A stretch of DNA of 64,000 bases from an uncultured Clostridia bacterium. Lineage in GTDB: Bacteria > Bacillota > Clostridia > TANB77 > CAG-508. Made by a program: the position numbers and the translations under genes. Positions within the stretch are counted from its first letter, which is position 1. Each line of letters opens with the position of its first letter. The notes beneath the pieces are model-generated. The model was not told the DNA's origin and did not search any database. It was given only the letters and a program-made list of their open reading frames with translations. Location: assembly GCA_947581825.1 (NCBI GenBank), contig CANPVP010000003.1:124001-188000 (forward strand). Direction: 5' to 3'. This document shows, piece by piece, positions 40,414 to 50,680 of this stretch.

Positions 40414-43215
40414 TTACATATCTTCTGGCATGTATTCTGCAATTTTATTATAAGCTTTTTCAGCATTTTTTCCACCATTAAGTAATCTTACTACTACAGC
40501 AGCATCTGATGCATTAACTTTATTAGCTACTCCACCAATATCACCTGCTTTTTCTTGTGCTGGAGTTAATTTTAGCTTGCCATTAGAAGCTCTTACCATT
40601 ATAGCTGCATCTGTTATAGATACTCTTCCATCTCCGTTTACATCACCTTTGTATATTACTGTGATGTTATCACCATTTGATAATTCTATAACTTTTCCTG
40701 TTCCAATATTACCTGTTAGTTTAGATGCTACTTTAATTCCAGAAAATTTATTTTCAATGGCTGATTTAACTATATCTGCAAGTAAACTTATAAATGATAC
40801 TGATTTTCCATTTGCATTTTGCCTAATTGTAATTGTTTTTCCTGCTTTTAAATAATTATCTTGAAAAGTAATGTTGCTTGGATAATTGTGTTTTTCTTCC
40901 TCTAGTTTTTTTGTATATTCTACACCACATATTTCACATATAGCACCTTTTGTGGAAGTTGCTTTTCCTCCTTTATGTCCTGTTGCTGGAATTTTTGTTC
41001 CACTTGATATCTTTTTATTACAATCTTTGCAATAAATATCTCCTGTATATCCTTTTTCTGTACATGTTGCTTTTTTTGCATTTCTTGTTTCTTTATTTAC
41101 ATGGTTTGTAGAATCTAACTTTCCATATTCTACTCCACATACTTTACATTTAGCTCTTTTTGCACACGTTGCAATTCCTCCACTGTGTTTAGCTTCATTT
41201 ATAATTTTTCCACATTTACATTCTTTCCAATGACTAGTAGTATTTGTAGTCCAATCTCCATATTGGTGAGTTGGAGCATCAATTGTTAGGTCTTCTTTTT
41301 TTACTTCTTTATGATTTTCATTAAAGTATTTTCCGCATACTGAACAAACATAGTGTGCTTTCATTCCAGCTTCAAGTCTATTTTCTTTATGAACTGGATT
41401 TTTTTTTGCTATTAAATCTCCATAATTATGGTTTGCTAAAGGTAATAGTGAGTTATTTCCACTTATTACTTTTCCACATTTATTGCAAGTAGTATATTTG
41501 CCATGTCCTTGTTTTATACATGTTGAAGTTTCTTCATTATGTACTGTTGTTTTGCTATGTAAACATTCCACAACAGTTACCTTACATGTTGCTTTTTTTC
41601 CACCATCTTTTGTAGTAACTGTTATAGTAGTATCTCCTACTTTTAAAGCTTTTATTGTACCATCATCTGATACTGTTGCAATATCCTCATCTTCTGATTT
41701 CCATTCTACTTCTTTATTAGTTGCATTTTGTGGAGATATTGTTGCTGTTAATTTTTTTGAACTGCCTTTTTCAAGTTTTAATGTTGTTGATTCTAGAATT
41801 ACATTTTCTACTGTTGTATTCAATGTTACTGTAAGTTCATCTGAATAAACCCCTTCTAAATTCCCCTCTAATATTGTTTCTCTAATACCTCTTACTCTAA
41901 ATTTATATTCCTTATCTTTTTGTAAATTATTAACTTGATAATATCTAGAAAACCTTGATGTATTTCCTAAGACTTTCCATTCTGACGTTTTTTCATCGAA
42001 TATATCGATTTCATATTTTGTTGCAAATTCCGTAGAATCCCATCTTAAGGTTATTGTAGATTCGTTCTGTGAAGAAAAATACAAGCCTGTAACTTTTTTG
42101 GGTGTTGTTGCATCTGCAACAAATTCTATTTCATTTGAATAATCTCCAAAATATTTTGTTGAATGAGTGTCATCTTGATTCCATCCTGAATCTATACGTG
42201 CACACACTCTGTATTTATATTTTTTTCCTTCAGTTGGATGGAAACTATAAGAAGCATCTTTATAATCATATACTTTCCATTCTTTTTTCTCATAATCATA
42301 GAGTTCAATTTGATAATAGTGATAGGGTTCTATTGTATCCCATATTGGATCCCATTCTATTTTAATTGATGCTTGAGTATTTTCCACAACTCTAAGATTT
42401 TTTACCGTAGGCAGAGGTGATACCTTGGTAGTTGCTGATACAGGAAGTGTTTTAACTGATTGATATTCTTTTCCATTCCTCTTTCTACATGTTACTATTG
42501 AAAAAACATATCTAGTATCTTCATCTAAATCTTTTACTGTATATGTATTATCTTTTGTTTTTCCTATTTTCTCCCACATTTTTTCTTCTACCCTATAGCG
42601 ACCAACATCCATAGACAATCCTTTTGCTTTAACTTTAAATATTTCGTATTCATCATCTTGTTCATCTGTTCTTAACCAAGTTAATTTTGCTGTTGATGGT
42701 GTTGTTTCTATTTTTAAGTCAGTAATTGTTGGTACTGGATATGTGGCTTCATGATATACATGTACTTTATCATACAAAATATCTTTATTATCGTTACTAT
42801 CATCTTGAAAATTTATGTATAATTCGAATAAAACATCATCAGCTACAGCGGTAAAATCATAATAATTATTCCCATAACTATCTGTTTCCGTTAATTCTAT
42901 AGATTTTTTTGTTAATTCATAATCATATATTGTCCCATTATTAGGTGTCAGTTTTTCTAGATACCTTATAGTAACTTCAGGATTTTTTAAATCTTTATAG
43001 TCTTGTATAGTTATTCTATACCTATCACCTTCATATACTTTAAAAGTATATTTTAGTTGATTATATGAATCAGTTCCCCAACGCTCTATCGTATGTAATT
43101 CCATATATTTATTATTTGAATCAAAATATTCTTCAGCATGTACTGTGTTTGGAATTATTATTAATAATAAGAAAAATATAATACTAAAAGTAATTGTCAT
43201 TATTGCTCTTTTCAT
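40414..43215 (-). CDS. Secreted multi-domain surface protein: fibronectin III-like, BIG2, Cys-rich repeats, type I dockerin
   Basis: Signal peptide; FnIII-like repeats; BIG2 VILESTTLKLEKGSSKKLTATISPQNATNKEVEWKSEDEDIATV; dockerin near-identical to 30316 ORF. Confidence 0.88.
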   Translation of the reverse strand: MKRAIMTITFSIIFFLLLIIIPNTVHAEEYFDSNNKYMELHTIERWGTDSYNQLKYTFKVYEGDRYRITIQDYKDLKNPEVTIRYLEKLTPNNGTIYDYELTKKSIELTETDSYGNNYYDFTAVADDVLFELYINFQDDSNDNKDILYDKVHVYHEATYPVPTITDLKIETTPSTAKLTWLRTDEQDDEYEIFKVKAKGLSMDVGRYRVEEKMWEKIGKTKDNTYTVKDLDEDTRYVFSIVTCRKRNGKEYQSVKTLPVSATTKVSPLPTVKNLRVVENTQASIKIEWDPIWDTIEPYHYYQIELYDYEKKEWKVYDYKDASYSFHPTEGKKYKYRVCARIDSGWNQDDTHSTKYFGDYSNEIEFVADATTPKKVTGLYFSSQNESTITLRWDSTEFATKYEIDIFDEKTSEWKVLGNTSRFSRYYQVNNLQKDKEYKFRVRGIRETILEGNLEGVYSDELTVTLNTTVENVILESTTLKLEKGSSKKLTATISPQNATNKEVEWKSEDEDIATVSDDGTIKALKVGDTTITVTTKDGGKKATCKVTVVECLHSKTTVHNEETSTCIKQGHGKYTTCNKCGKVISGNNSLLPLANHNYGDLIAKKNPVHKENRLEAGMKAHYVCSVCGKYFNENHKEVKKEDLTIDAPTHQYGDWTTNTTSHWKECKCGKIINEAKHSGGIATCAKRAKCKVCGVEYGKLDSTNHVNKETRNAKKATCTEKGYTGDIYCKDCNKKISSGTKIPATGHKGGKATSTKGAICEICGVEYTKKLEEEKHNYPSNITFQDNYLKAGKTITIRQNANGKSVSFISLLADIVKSAIENKFSGIKVASKLTGNIGTGKVIELSNGDNITVIYKGDVNGDGRVSITDAAIMVRASNGKLKLTPAQEKAGDIGGVANKVNASDAAVVVRLLNGGKNAEKAYNKIAEYMPEDM

Positions 43216-43310
43216 AAAAAAGCTCCCTTCTCTTAATTTTACATAATGATTATACCAGAATATTTGAAAAAGTCAATTAATAGTTGATATATTAGGTTTT
43301 TTTTATAATT

Positions 43311-43817
43311 TTATTTGCTATTTATAAAAATCTTTAATTTTTCAGTTTCGTTTACAAATGTAGTTATTTCAGATTCAAATATATCTGTTCTTATATCTGA
43401 TTTTGATTTCTTTTCTAGTATTTTTCTTAATATTTCAAAAGCATCAATAGTGAAATGTCTATATTCATAACCATCATTTATATTTTCAAATTCAAAGGAT
43501 TCGATTAATTGAAATGATGTATCAAATGTTCCAAGTAAATCATCTAATAATTCTTGAGATATAAGCGAATTGTTACTCTTGTAATATATGCTTAAATAAT
43601 TTCTATAATTAGAATAAATACTATTAAAATCTAAATCTGAATTTTGTTGCTTTAAGTATACTTTTGTATAATAAAGATAGTATGCTTTTATGAATATATA
43701 TGTAAATGATTGATCTATATTTTGTAATTCTTTCAATCTTCCTAATACATCATAAATTGAATCTTCTGTTGTATCAAATAATTCATGTGCAAACTTTGTT
43801 AGATCTATTTCACTCAT
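43311..43817 (-). CDS. Hypothetical protein
   Basis: ~169 aa ORF, start at MSEIDLTKF. Confidence 0.65.
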   Translation of the reverse strand: MSEIDLTKFAHELFDTTEDSIYDVLGRLKELQNIDQSFTYIFIKAYYLYYTKVYLKQQNSDLDFNSIYSNYRNYLSIYYKSNNSLISQELLDDLLGTFDTSFQLIESFEFENINDGYEYRHFTIDAFEILRKILEKKSKSDIRTDIFESEITTFVNETEKLKIFINSK

Positions 43818-43840
43818 AAAAAATAACCTTCTTTCAATTA

Positions 43841-45019
43841 TCATCTTAATTTCTTTAAGTTTATATTGCAATTGGTTTTCTTACTTGCATTGATTATATT
43901 ATCCATAGAAATTGTATTTCTTTTCTCTGATATAGCTTCCATAGCAGCTTCGTTTAGTATTGTTTCAATGCCTGAACAGCTTAATGATTCAAAGCTTCCA
44001 GCTAATTTTTCTTTATTAATATCTTCAGCTAATGTTTTCTTCTTAGTATATAAATCAATTAATTTTATTCTTGTTTCCAAATCAGGGTTAGTAATATTAT
44101 ATCTTAGATCAAATCTACCAGGTCTTATTAAAGCAGAATCTAAAGAATTATATGAATTAGTTGCAGCAATAACTAATATTCCATCCTGTGCTTCAAAACC
44201 ATCCATTTCATTAAGCATTGCAGTTACGATTCTATTGTTTTCTTTATCTACTCCAGTACCAGTATAATTTCTTCTTTCACCTATGCTATCAAATTCATCT
44301 ATAAAAATTATACATGGTTTATGCTTTTTTGCTTTTTTAAATAACTGTTTGATTTTTCTAGCTCCTACTGACATCATTGCACTTTGAAAGTCAGCTCCCT
44401 TAGTAGCAATAAAATTAACTTTCATTTCTTCTGCTAATGCTCTTGCAAATAACGTTTTTCCATTACCAGGAGATCCTTCAAATATAATTCCTTTTGTTTG
44501 TCTTATTCCTTTAGCTTTATACTCTTCTGGATTCTTTAGAACATCAACATTTTGTCTCATATCTTTTTTTAGTACATCCATTCCAGCTATATCATCAAAG
44601 GTTACTTTTGTATGCTTAATTACTTTAAAAGTTTTATGATTCATTTCGTAAAATTTATATAAAACAAATAATATTATTCCAAAGAAAAATAAGTAAAACA
44701 GCATATCGAAAACAAAGCTAATATTTTCTTTGTCAGAATTAACTTCAACATTAATTCCTTGTAATAATAAATCTCTTTCTAATCCATCATAATTAGGATT
44801 AGTTGTATAATATAATTTTTCATCATTATTTTCAGAAAATTTTAATTTGTCATCTTCTATCCAAACAGATTTTATATTATTGTTTTTTATTTTGCTGTCA
44901 AAATCTTTGTAGCTAACATATTGTATATTATTATTTTTTAAAACACTAAAAGCTAAAATTGCTCCAAATAATGCAAGAACAATTAATACTACAATCATTT
45001 TTTTTAAATTTATTTTCAT
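43841..45019 (-). CDS. FtsH-like membrane AAA+ ATPase lacking the M41 peptidase domain
   Basis: FtsH extracellular-type domain, TM, IAGMDVLKKDM, GSPGNGKTLFARALAEE, IIFIDEFDSIG, RPGRFDLRY; stops after AAA lid with no HExxH. Confidence 0.88.
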   Translation of the reverse strand: MKINLKKMIVVLIVLALFGAILAFSVLKNNNIQYVSYKDFDSKIKNNNIKSVWIEDDKLKFSENNDEKLYYTTNPNYDGLERDLLLQGINVEVNSDKENISFVFDMLFYLFFFGIILFVLYKFYEMNHKTFKVIKHTKVTFDDIAGMDVLKKDMRQNVDVLKNPEEYKAKGIRQTKGIIFEGSPGNGKTLFARALAEEMKVNFIATKGADFQSAMMSVGARKIKQLFKKAKKHKPCIIFIDEFDSIGERRNYTGTGVDKENNRIVTAMLNEMDGFEAQDGILVIAATNSYNSLDSALIRPGRFDLRYNITNPDLETRIKLIDLYTKKKTLAEDINKEKLAGSFESLSCSGIETILNEAAMEAISEKRNTISMDNIINASKKTNCNINLKKLR

Positions 45020-45252
45020 CCTGAAACTCCCCTTTTGTACCAGATTATTATATTATTTTTCTAATATGTGCAGTATTTTATCATATAAATTGATATAATG
45101 CAAAAAAACTTTCCATAACTTATTTTGTTATGAAAAGTTTTTTATATATTTTTACTATTAAATCTTGCTTACTTTATGTCAAAATCTATTGTGTACTATA
45201 TTTGGTATTAGCCAAAATTCTCAAAGATTACTTTTGCTTTATTAGAAAATAT

Positions 45253-46515
45253 TTAAGGATTATCATAATCTATATCTGAAGAATCAATTATTGTTTGGAT
45301 GTTTGGATATGCTTTCAAATATTCTTTAGTTTCTGATTCTGATGCTTTTATCATTTTTATATTTTCTAAATCTTTATCTGAATCTAAACCAGGAACAGTT
45401 AATTTATTCTTATCAGTAATTGTTCCATCATCATTTATCTTTAGCTTTATTACATCTATTGTAGGATCTGTTAAAGTATCTGAACTAGTTTCATAATCTA
45501 CTTTTAAAATTAAATTATTGTCTTCAATAGTATATTTACCAAGCTCTCCTACTGGTGCAAAACAAGAACGTTCATATTTAAAGGTTCCATCAGCATATAA
45601 GCATAAAGAATAAGAAAATTCATAATTTTCAGTATCAATTTTAGTATTTCCTTGGTATGTATATAATCCTTCTATATTATCAATATTTGTATCTTCTTGA
45701 TAGGTATATAAACCTCCAACGGTATTATCATTGTTATTATTATCTTTTATATCTGCAGAATCAATTATTGTTTGGATGTTTGGATATGTTTTTAAATATT
45801 CTTGAGCTTCTGAATCTTGGGCTTGTATCATCTCTATATTTTCTAAATCAAGGTCTTTATAGTCTTTGTCTGAATCTAAACCTGGAACAGTTAGCTTGTT
45901 CTTATCAGTAATTGTTCCATCTATATTAATTGTTAACTTTATTACCTCATTTGATTGAATTAATTCAGTACTAGAATTAGTTTTGTATTGTACATTTAAA
46001 ATCAAATTATTGCCATCAATAGCATATTTTCCAATCTCTCCTATTGGCGCAAAACAAGAACGCTCATATTTAAATGTTCCATCAGGATATAAGTATAAAG
46101 AATAATTAATTGTATGCTTTTCATTATCAATATTAACATCTTCTGTGTAACTATATAATCCACCGATTTTGCTAGTATCCTGTAAAGATGCTGGATCTTC
46201 TCCACCTGCATTTTGAGAATCCTGTCCTGAGCTTTTTTCAGCAACTATTTGTGTTCGATTTTTAGTATCAAACATCCCATTTTTGAATCCTACACTTCCA
46301 ACTATTCCAGCTACAATAACTACAGCAGCAGCTATTCCAACAACTTTTTTCACATTAAATTTTTTCTCATTAAATTCATTTGCATTATATTTATCAATTT
46401 TTATTTTATTCATATCTTCCATTATTATCTCCTCCAAATTTTCTGGTATTTTAATATTATTCATATATTTATTTAATTCTTTTTTTATAATCTTTTCTTG
46501 CTCTTTATCTAGCAT
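45253..46515 (-). CDS. Putative anti-sigma factor with duplicated extracellular domain
   Basis: Adjacent to ECF sigma (shared base at 46515); one TM; two ~110-aa repeats GLYTYQE...SFAP-like...TVPGLDSDKD. Confidence 0.75.
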   Translation of the reverse strand: MLDKEQEKIIKKELNKYMNNIKIPENLEEIIMEDMNKIKIDKYNANEFNEKKFNVKKVVGIAAAVVIVAGIVGSVGFKNGMFDTKNRTQIVAEKSSGQDSQNAGGEDPASLQDTSKIGGLYSYTEDVNIDNEKHTINYSLYLYPDGTFKYERSCFAPIGEIGKYAIDGNNLILNVQYKTNSSTELIQSNEVIKLTINIDGTITDKNKLTVPGLDSDKDYKDLDLENIEMIQAQDSEAQEYLKTYPNIQTIIDSADIKDNNNNDNTVGGLYTYQEDTNIDNIEGLYTYQGNTKIDTENYEFSYSLCLYADGTFKYERSCFAPVGELGKYTIEDNNLILKVDYETSSDTLTDPTIDVIKLKINDDGTITDKNKLTVPGLDSDKDLENIKMIKASESETKEYLKAYPNIQTIIDSSDIDYDNP

Positions 46516-47057
46516 TATTCATTCACCTCCTCAATTCTCAAAAGTTGCTTTAACTTCTCAAGTCCTGTATAGTAGGCACTTTTTACTGTACTTACAGGCT
46601 TTTCTAAATTTTGGGCTATTTCTTCAAAAGTATTTTCTAAGTATAATTTCATTACTAGTATTGTTCTTGTATTTTGGTCTAATTTCTTCATAGCTTGTTC
46701 AATGTCCATTTTTTCTTCATGTGATTCATTTGTTGTAGACATATTAATGTTTGCTTTTTCTTCATATTCGTCCATGTACAATATTTTAGAATTCTTTTTT
46801 ATATAATTTTTAGATTCATTTATTGCAATTCTTATGATCCATGTTTTAAAGAATTCATTATGTGATAGTTTATTCAAATTTATATATGATTTGTATATTA
46901 CTTCATCTAGTACTTCTAATGCAGAAGACTGATTTTGAACTATCACATATATTGTTTTATATAATTGTTCTTTAATGCTTAATATTAAAGTGGTAAAAGC
47001 ATCTGCATCTCTACTTTTGGCTTTACTTACTAATAAATTCACCTCATTTGATATCAT
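46515..47057 (-). CDS. ECF-type RNA polymerase sigma factor
   Basis: Region 2 and region 4 (TRTILVMKLYLENTFEEIAQNLEKPVSTVKSAYYTGLEKLKQLL). Confidence 0.93.
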   Translation of the reverse strand: MISNEVNLLVSKAKSRDADAFTTLILSIKEQLYKTIYVIVQNQSSALEVLDEVIYKSYINLNKLSHNEFFKTWIIRIAINESKNYIKKNSKILYMDEYEEKANINMSTTNESHEEKMDIEQAMKKLDQNTRTILVMKLYLENTFEEIAQNLEKPVSTVKSAYYTGLEKLKQLLRIEEVNE

Positions 47058-47281
47058 ATTTTTTCCTACCTTTCCTCTTTCAAATATTAGACAATTCAAA
47101 TTTAAAAATAGTCGAAATAATTATAAATTTTTTACAATTATTTTAATAAAAAAAATATATAATTACAATTGTGTATACAAATTTAATTTTAATCATATTA
47201 AAACGTATTCTCCATCAAATTATTGACTTTATTTTTTGTAATGATAAAATACATATATATAAAGAGAAAGAAGGAAAAAAT

Positions 47282-48259
47282 ATGATACCTAGAGAAGATA
47301 ATCCTGATTATTTAAATGCTTTTTTAGATTATAGTATTACTATCTTAAATAAATCTCCTAATACTATTAAAGAATGTAATTATGATATAGCAAACTTTTT
47401 AAAGTATATGAAGATATATTTTAAAATGACTGATGAAACTGATTATACTAAAATTGAAATTAAAGATTTTTCTTTAGAGGATATTAAACGTATAACCTTA
47501 GAAGATATTCATTCCTACATATCTTATATGGCAACAGAATTAAGAAGCAAAGCAACTACTAGAGCAAGAAAAGTTTCAAGCATTAGAGTATTTTTCAACT
47601 ATCTAGCTGTAAAAGCAAAATTAATTGAGATTAACCCTGCTCAAAATTTGGAAACACCAAAATTAGAAAGACGTGTACCTAAATACTTAACCTTAGATGA
47701 TAGTAGAAAGCTTTTAGAAGTTACATGTGATGAAGAAAGTAATCGTAATGCTAAAAGAGATTATGCAATAATTACCCTATTCTTAAATTGTGGAATGCGT
47801 TTATCAGAATTAGTTAATATAAATATTAAAGATATAAAATTTGATGATTGTAAGATGACTGTTATAGGAAAAGGTAATAAAGAACGTACTATTTACTTAA
47901 ATAAAGCTTGTATAAAAGCTATTAATGAATATTTAGAAACTAGACCAAAAGAAAGAATAGATTTCAAATCAAAAGATGCTTTATTCTTAAGTGAAAGACG
48001 CGAAAGAATTAGCAATAGAACAGTTCAACACATTGTAGAAAAAGAATTAAGACAAGCAGGTCTTGATACCTCAAAATATTCTACTCATAAACTAAGACAT
48101 ACTGCTGCTACATTAATGTACCAATATGGAAATGTAGATATTAGAGCTTTGCAAGAGCTTTTAGGACATGAAAGTATATCAACAACAGAAATATATACTC
48201 ATGTTGAAAATACACAAGTAAGAAATGCAGTAGAAAGTAATCCTTTAGCAGATTTGTAA
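47282..48259 (+). CDS. Tyrosine recombinase, XerC/XerD-like
   Basis: LNCGMRLSELVNI, HKLRHTAATLMYQYG, LLGHESISTTEIYTH. Confidence 0.94.
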   Translation: MIPREDNPDYLNAFLDYSITILNKSPNTIKECNYDIANFLKYMKIYFKMTDETDYTKIEIKDFSLEDIKRITLEDIHSYISYMATELRSKATTRARKVSSIRVFFNYLAVKAKLIEINPAQNLETPKLERRVPKYLTLDDSRKLLEVTCDEESNRNAKRDYAIITLFLNCGMRLSELVNINIKDIKFDDCKMTVIGKGNKERTIYLNKACIKAINEYLETRPKERIDFKSKDALFLSERRERISNRTVQHIVEKELRQAGLDTSKYSTHKLRHTAATLMYQYGNVDIRALQELLGHESISTTEIYTHVENTQVRNAVESNPLADL

Positions 48260-48298
48260 TTTTATTGAAAGAAAAATTTCCTACAATATAAAAAAATT

Positions 48299-48335
48299 AA
48301 AGCATTATAATTTGAAAAAATTATAATGCTTTTTT
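48299..48335 (+). terminator. Rho-independent terminator
   Basis: AAAGCATTATAATT tgaaa AATTATAATGCTTTTTT. Confidence 0.8.
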
Positions 48336-48363
48336 GTATCTTTAAAGTATTGTATTCTTAAAC

Positions 48364-49503
48364 TTATTTTTTATTCTTTTTCTTCAATATAACTACTATA
48401 ATTACAACAACTACTATTGCACCAATACCTACTAAACCTATTAATAAAAGATTATTTGAAGAAGCTTTTCCTTTCTCATTAGAATTATTATTTTTTGATT
48501 CAGTCATAGTTCCATTTCCATTTGATTCAGACACCGCTCCACTTCCATCAATATATACTCTTTCTATATTCTTACTTTCTCCAAACTTATCTGCATATGA
48601 ATCTTTCAAACAATAAATCTTTAAATTATTACACTCATCAAAAGCCTTATCTCCAATACTAGTAACAGAATCTGGAATTGTTATTTGGGTTAAGCCTTCA
48701 CAACCATGAAAAGCACTCTGCCCAATGCTAGTAACAGAATCTGGGATTGTTATTTGGGTTAAGCCTGTACAAGCAGAAAAAGCACCATCTCCAATGCTAG
48801 TAACAGAATCTGGGATTGTTATTTGGGTTAAGCCTGTACAAGCAGCAAAAGTACGCTCTCTAATGCTAGTAACAGAATCTGGAATTGTTATTTGGGTTAA
48901 GCCTCTACAACAAGAAAAAGCTTCATCTTCAATGCTAGTAACAGAATTTGGAATTGTTATTTGGGTTAAGCCTTCGCATAAACTAAAAGCCTGCTCTCCA
49001 ATGCTAGTAACAGAATTTGGAATTGTTATTTGGGTTAAGCCTGAGCATAAACTAAAAGCACCTTTTTCAATGCTAGTAACAGAATCTGGGATTGTTATTT
49101 GGGTTAAGCCTTTACATAAACCAAAAGCCATCTCTCCAATGCTAGTAACAGAATTTGGAATTGTTATTTGTGTTAAGCCTTCGCAACCAGCAAAAGCACC
49201 ATCTCCAATGCTAGTAACAGAATCTGGAATTGTTATTTGGGTTAAGCCTTTACAGCCATAAAAAGCAGTATGTCCAATGCTAGAAACAGAATCTGGGATT
49301 GTTATTTCTCCCTCTAAGTCCTCAGGATTTTGACATATAAAATTTATAAAATTATTTGATTTATCTCTTTCATATTCCCATGTTATTTCTTTTCCATTTA
49401 TTGTTGATGTTGATGTTTCAGCATGTACATATGTTGGAAGTATAACTATTGTTGCAATTAAAAACAACAATATAAATAATGTTTTTTGTGATATTTTTTT
49501 CAT
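48364..49503 (-). CDS. BspA-like leucine-rich-repeat surface protein
   Basis: Signal peptide; tandem 23-aa repeats ITIPDSVTSIGDGAFAGCEGLTQ; C-terminal TM and KKKNKK. Confidence 0.92.
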   Translation of the reverse strand: MKKISQKTLFILLFLIATIVILPTYVHAETSTSTINGKEITWEYERDKSNNFINFICQNPEDLEGEITIPDSVSSIGHTAFYGCKGLTQITIPDSVTSIGDGAFAGCEGLTQITIPNSVTSIGEMAFGLCKGLTQITIPDSVTSIEKGAFSLCSGLTQITIPNSVTSIGEQAFSLCEGLTQITIPNSVTSIEDEAFSCCRGLTQITIPDSVTSIRERTFAACTGLTQITIPDSVTSIGDGAFSACTGLTQITIPDSVTSIGQSAFHGCEGLTQITIPDSVTSIGDKAFDECNNLKIYCLKDSYADKFGESKNIERVYIDGSGAVSESNGNGTMTESKNNNSNEKGKASSNNLLLIGLVGIGAIVVVVIIVVILKKKNKK

Positions 49504-49714
49504 ATTTATCTCTCCTTTTCATTTGTTCTAAGTTAAGCATAATATATAGTATTTATCTATATTTGTCAATAAAAGAAATGTTATGGTGAATTTTGACAAA
49601 AAAATAAAAACACTAATAATTTTAAAATTATAATGTTTTTATTCTGAAATGCTATAAAATTCATATAATTCGGTCAAGTAATGCTCTCACCTAAGTATGT
49701 TATATTATTCATTA

Positions 49715-49737
49715 TGTAGGGGCGACCATTGGTCGCC
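49715..49737 (+). repeat. Palindromic interspersed repeat
   Basis: TGTAGGGGCGACCATTGGTCGCC. Confidence 0.75.
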
Positions 49738-49760
49738 AGTTTTACATTCAGCATATGTTT

Positions 49761-50654
49761 TTAATATATTAATTTTTTCTCAATCGTTAATAATCTTGCA
49801 TCAAAATTAAATATATAATCTTCAAAAGGACTTTTATTTATAAATATTTTCTCAGTATTTATTCTAGAAATTAATTCAAAAGCTTTATCTGAATTTTTTG
49901 TGAATAATGCAACAGTATCATTAGTTGATATTTCATTTATTTTATTTATTATTTCTTCTAAATTATCTCCTGTGAGATATTCTAAATTAATGTTATTGTC
50001 ATATGCATAATGATCCATTTTTAATAATGTTTGCTTTATTTCTTCTGTGGGTTCTGCATAAACAAATACATGACCATATTCTTTTAAAATAACTGGTTTA
50101 TTAAAATCATTTTTTATTTTTTTAAATTCATACTTATCTCCTACATATACTAATAAATCAAATTTATCTTGATTTAAAACCGCTTCCCTAAACAAATCTG
50201 TTTTCGCCTGTAAATGCTTAATAGAAGCCCCGTAATTATACTTCTTTAAAATATCATTTATCAAAGTAATAATAACTGTATTAGTAGCAAGCATATAATC
50301 AGACGAAAAAAGATAAAGATTATTATGAGTAAGTAATGCTTTCAAAACAAAATCCAAGGTTACATATGAGCATCCATCAAACATTACAGCTATATCCCCT
50401 ATTCCTGTTGTAACTGTATTAGTTAAATTTCTATTAAAAATGGAAACAGAAATCTTTTTAATATTCTCTAGTTGCTTAAAAAAATTATTATAATCTAATT
50501 TTATTCTATCTACCTTAAAATCCGCTTCTATAGCCTTTTGAATAGTAGACTTTTTAGAAATAAAAACCTTACAAAATTCATTTATAATAGATTTAACCTT
50601 ATTCTCATCAAAAGTATAATTTCTTTTTATAACTATTTCATTATTTTCAACCAA
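49761..50654 (-). CDS. Divergent aldehyde dehydrogenase/ProA-like protein
   Basis: SSDYMLATNTVIITLINDILKKYN..., FDLLVYVGDKYEFKKIKNDFNKPVILKEYGHVFVYAEP and IFINKSPF resemble a ProA-like fold; catalytic motifs not evident. Confidence 0.45.
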   Translation of the reverse strand: MVENNEIVIKRNYTFDENKVKSIINEFCKVFISKKSTIQKAIEADFKVDRIKLDYNNFFKQLENIKKISVSIFNRNLTNTVTTGIGDIAVMFDGCSYVTLDFVLKALLTHNNLYLFSSDYMLATNTVIITLINDILKKYNYGASIKHLQAKTDLFREAVLNQDKFDLLVYVGDKYEFKKIKNDFNKPVILKEYGHVFVYAEPTEEIKQTLLKMDHYAYDNNINLEYLTGDNLEEIINKINEISTNDTVALFTKNSDKAFELISRINTEKIFINKSPFEDYIFNFDARLLTIEKKLIY

Positions 50655-50680
50655 TTTCTTTTCCTCCGTATAATATAATT

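Noticed and set aside
47282-48259. Phage or ICE integrase marking a mobile element
   Set aside because: Sequence and gene size look like a housekeeping XerC/D-type recombinase; no att repeats or mobility genes seen beside it
48725-49261. 178-aa plus-strand ORF with repeats MLVTESGIVIWVKP
   Set aside because: Antisense reading of the BspA-like LRR gene; the minus strand has signal peptide, LRRs and TM
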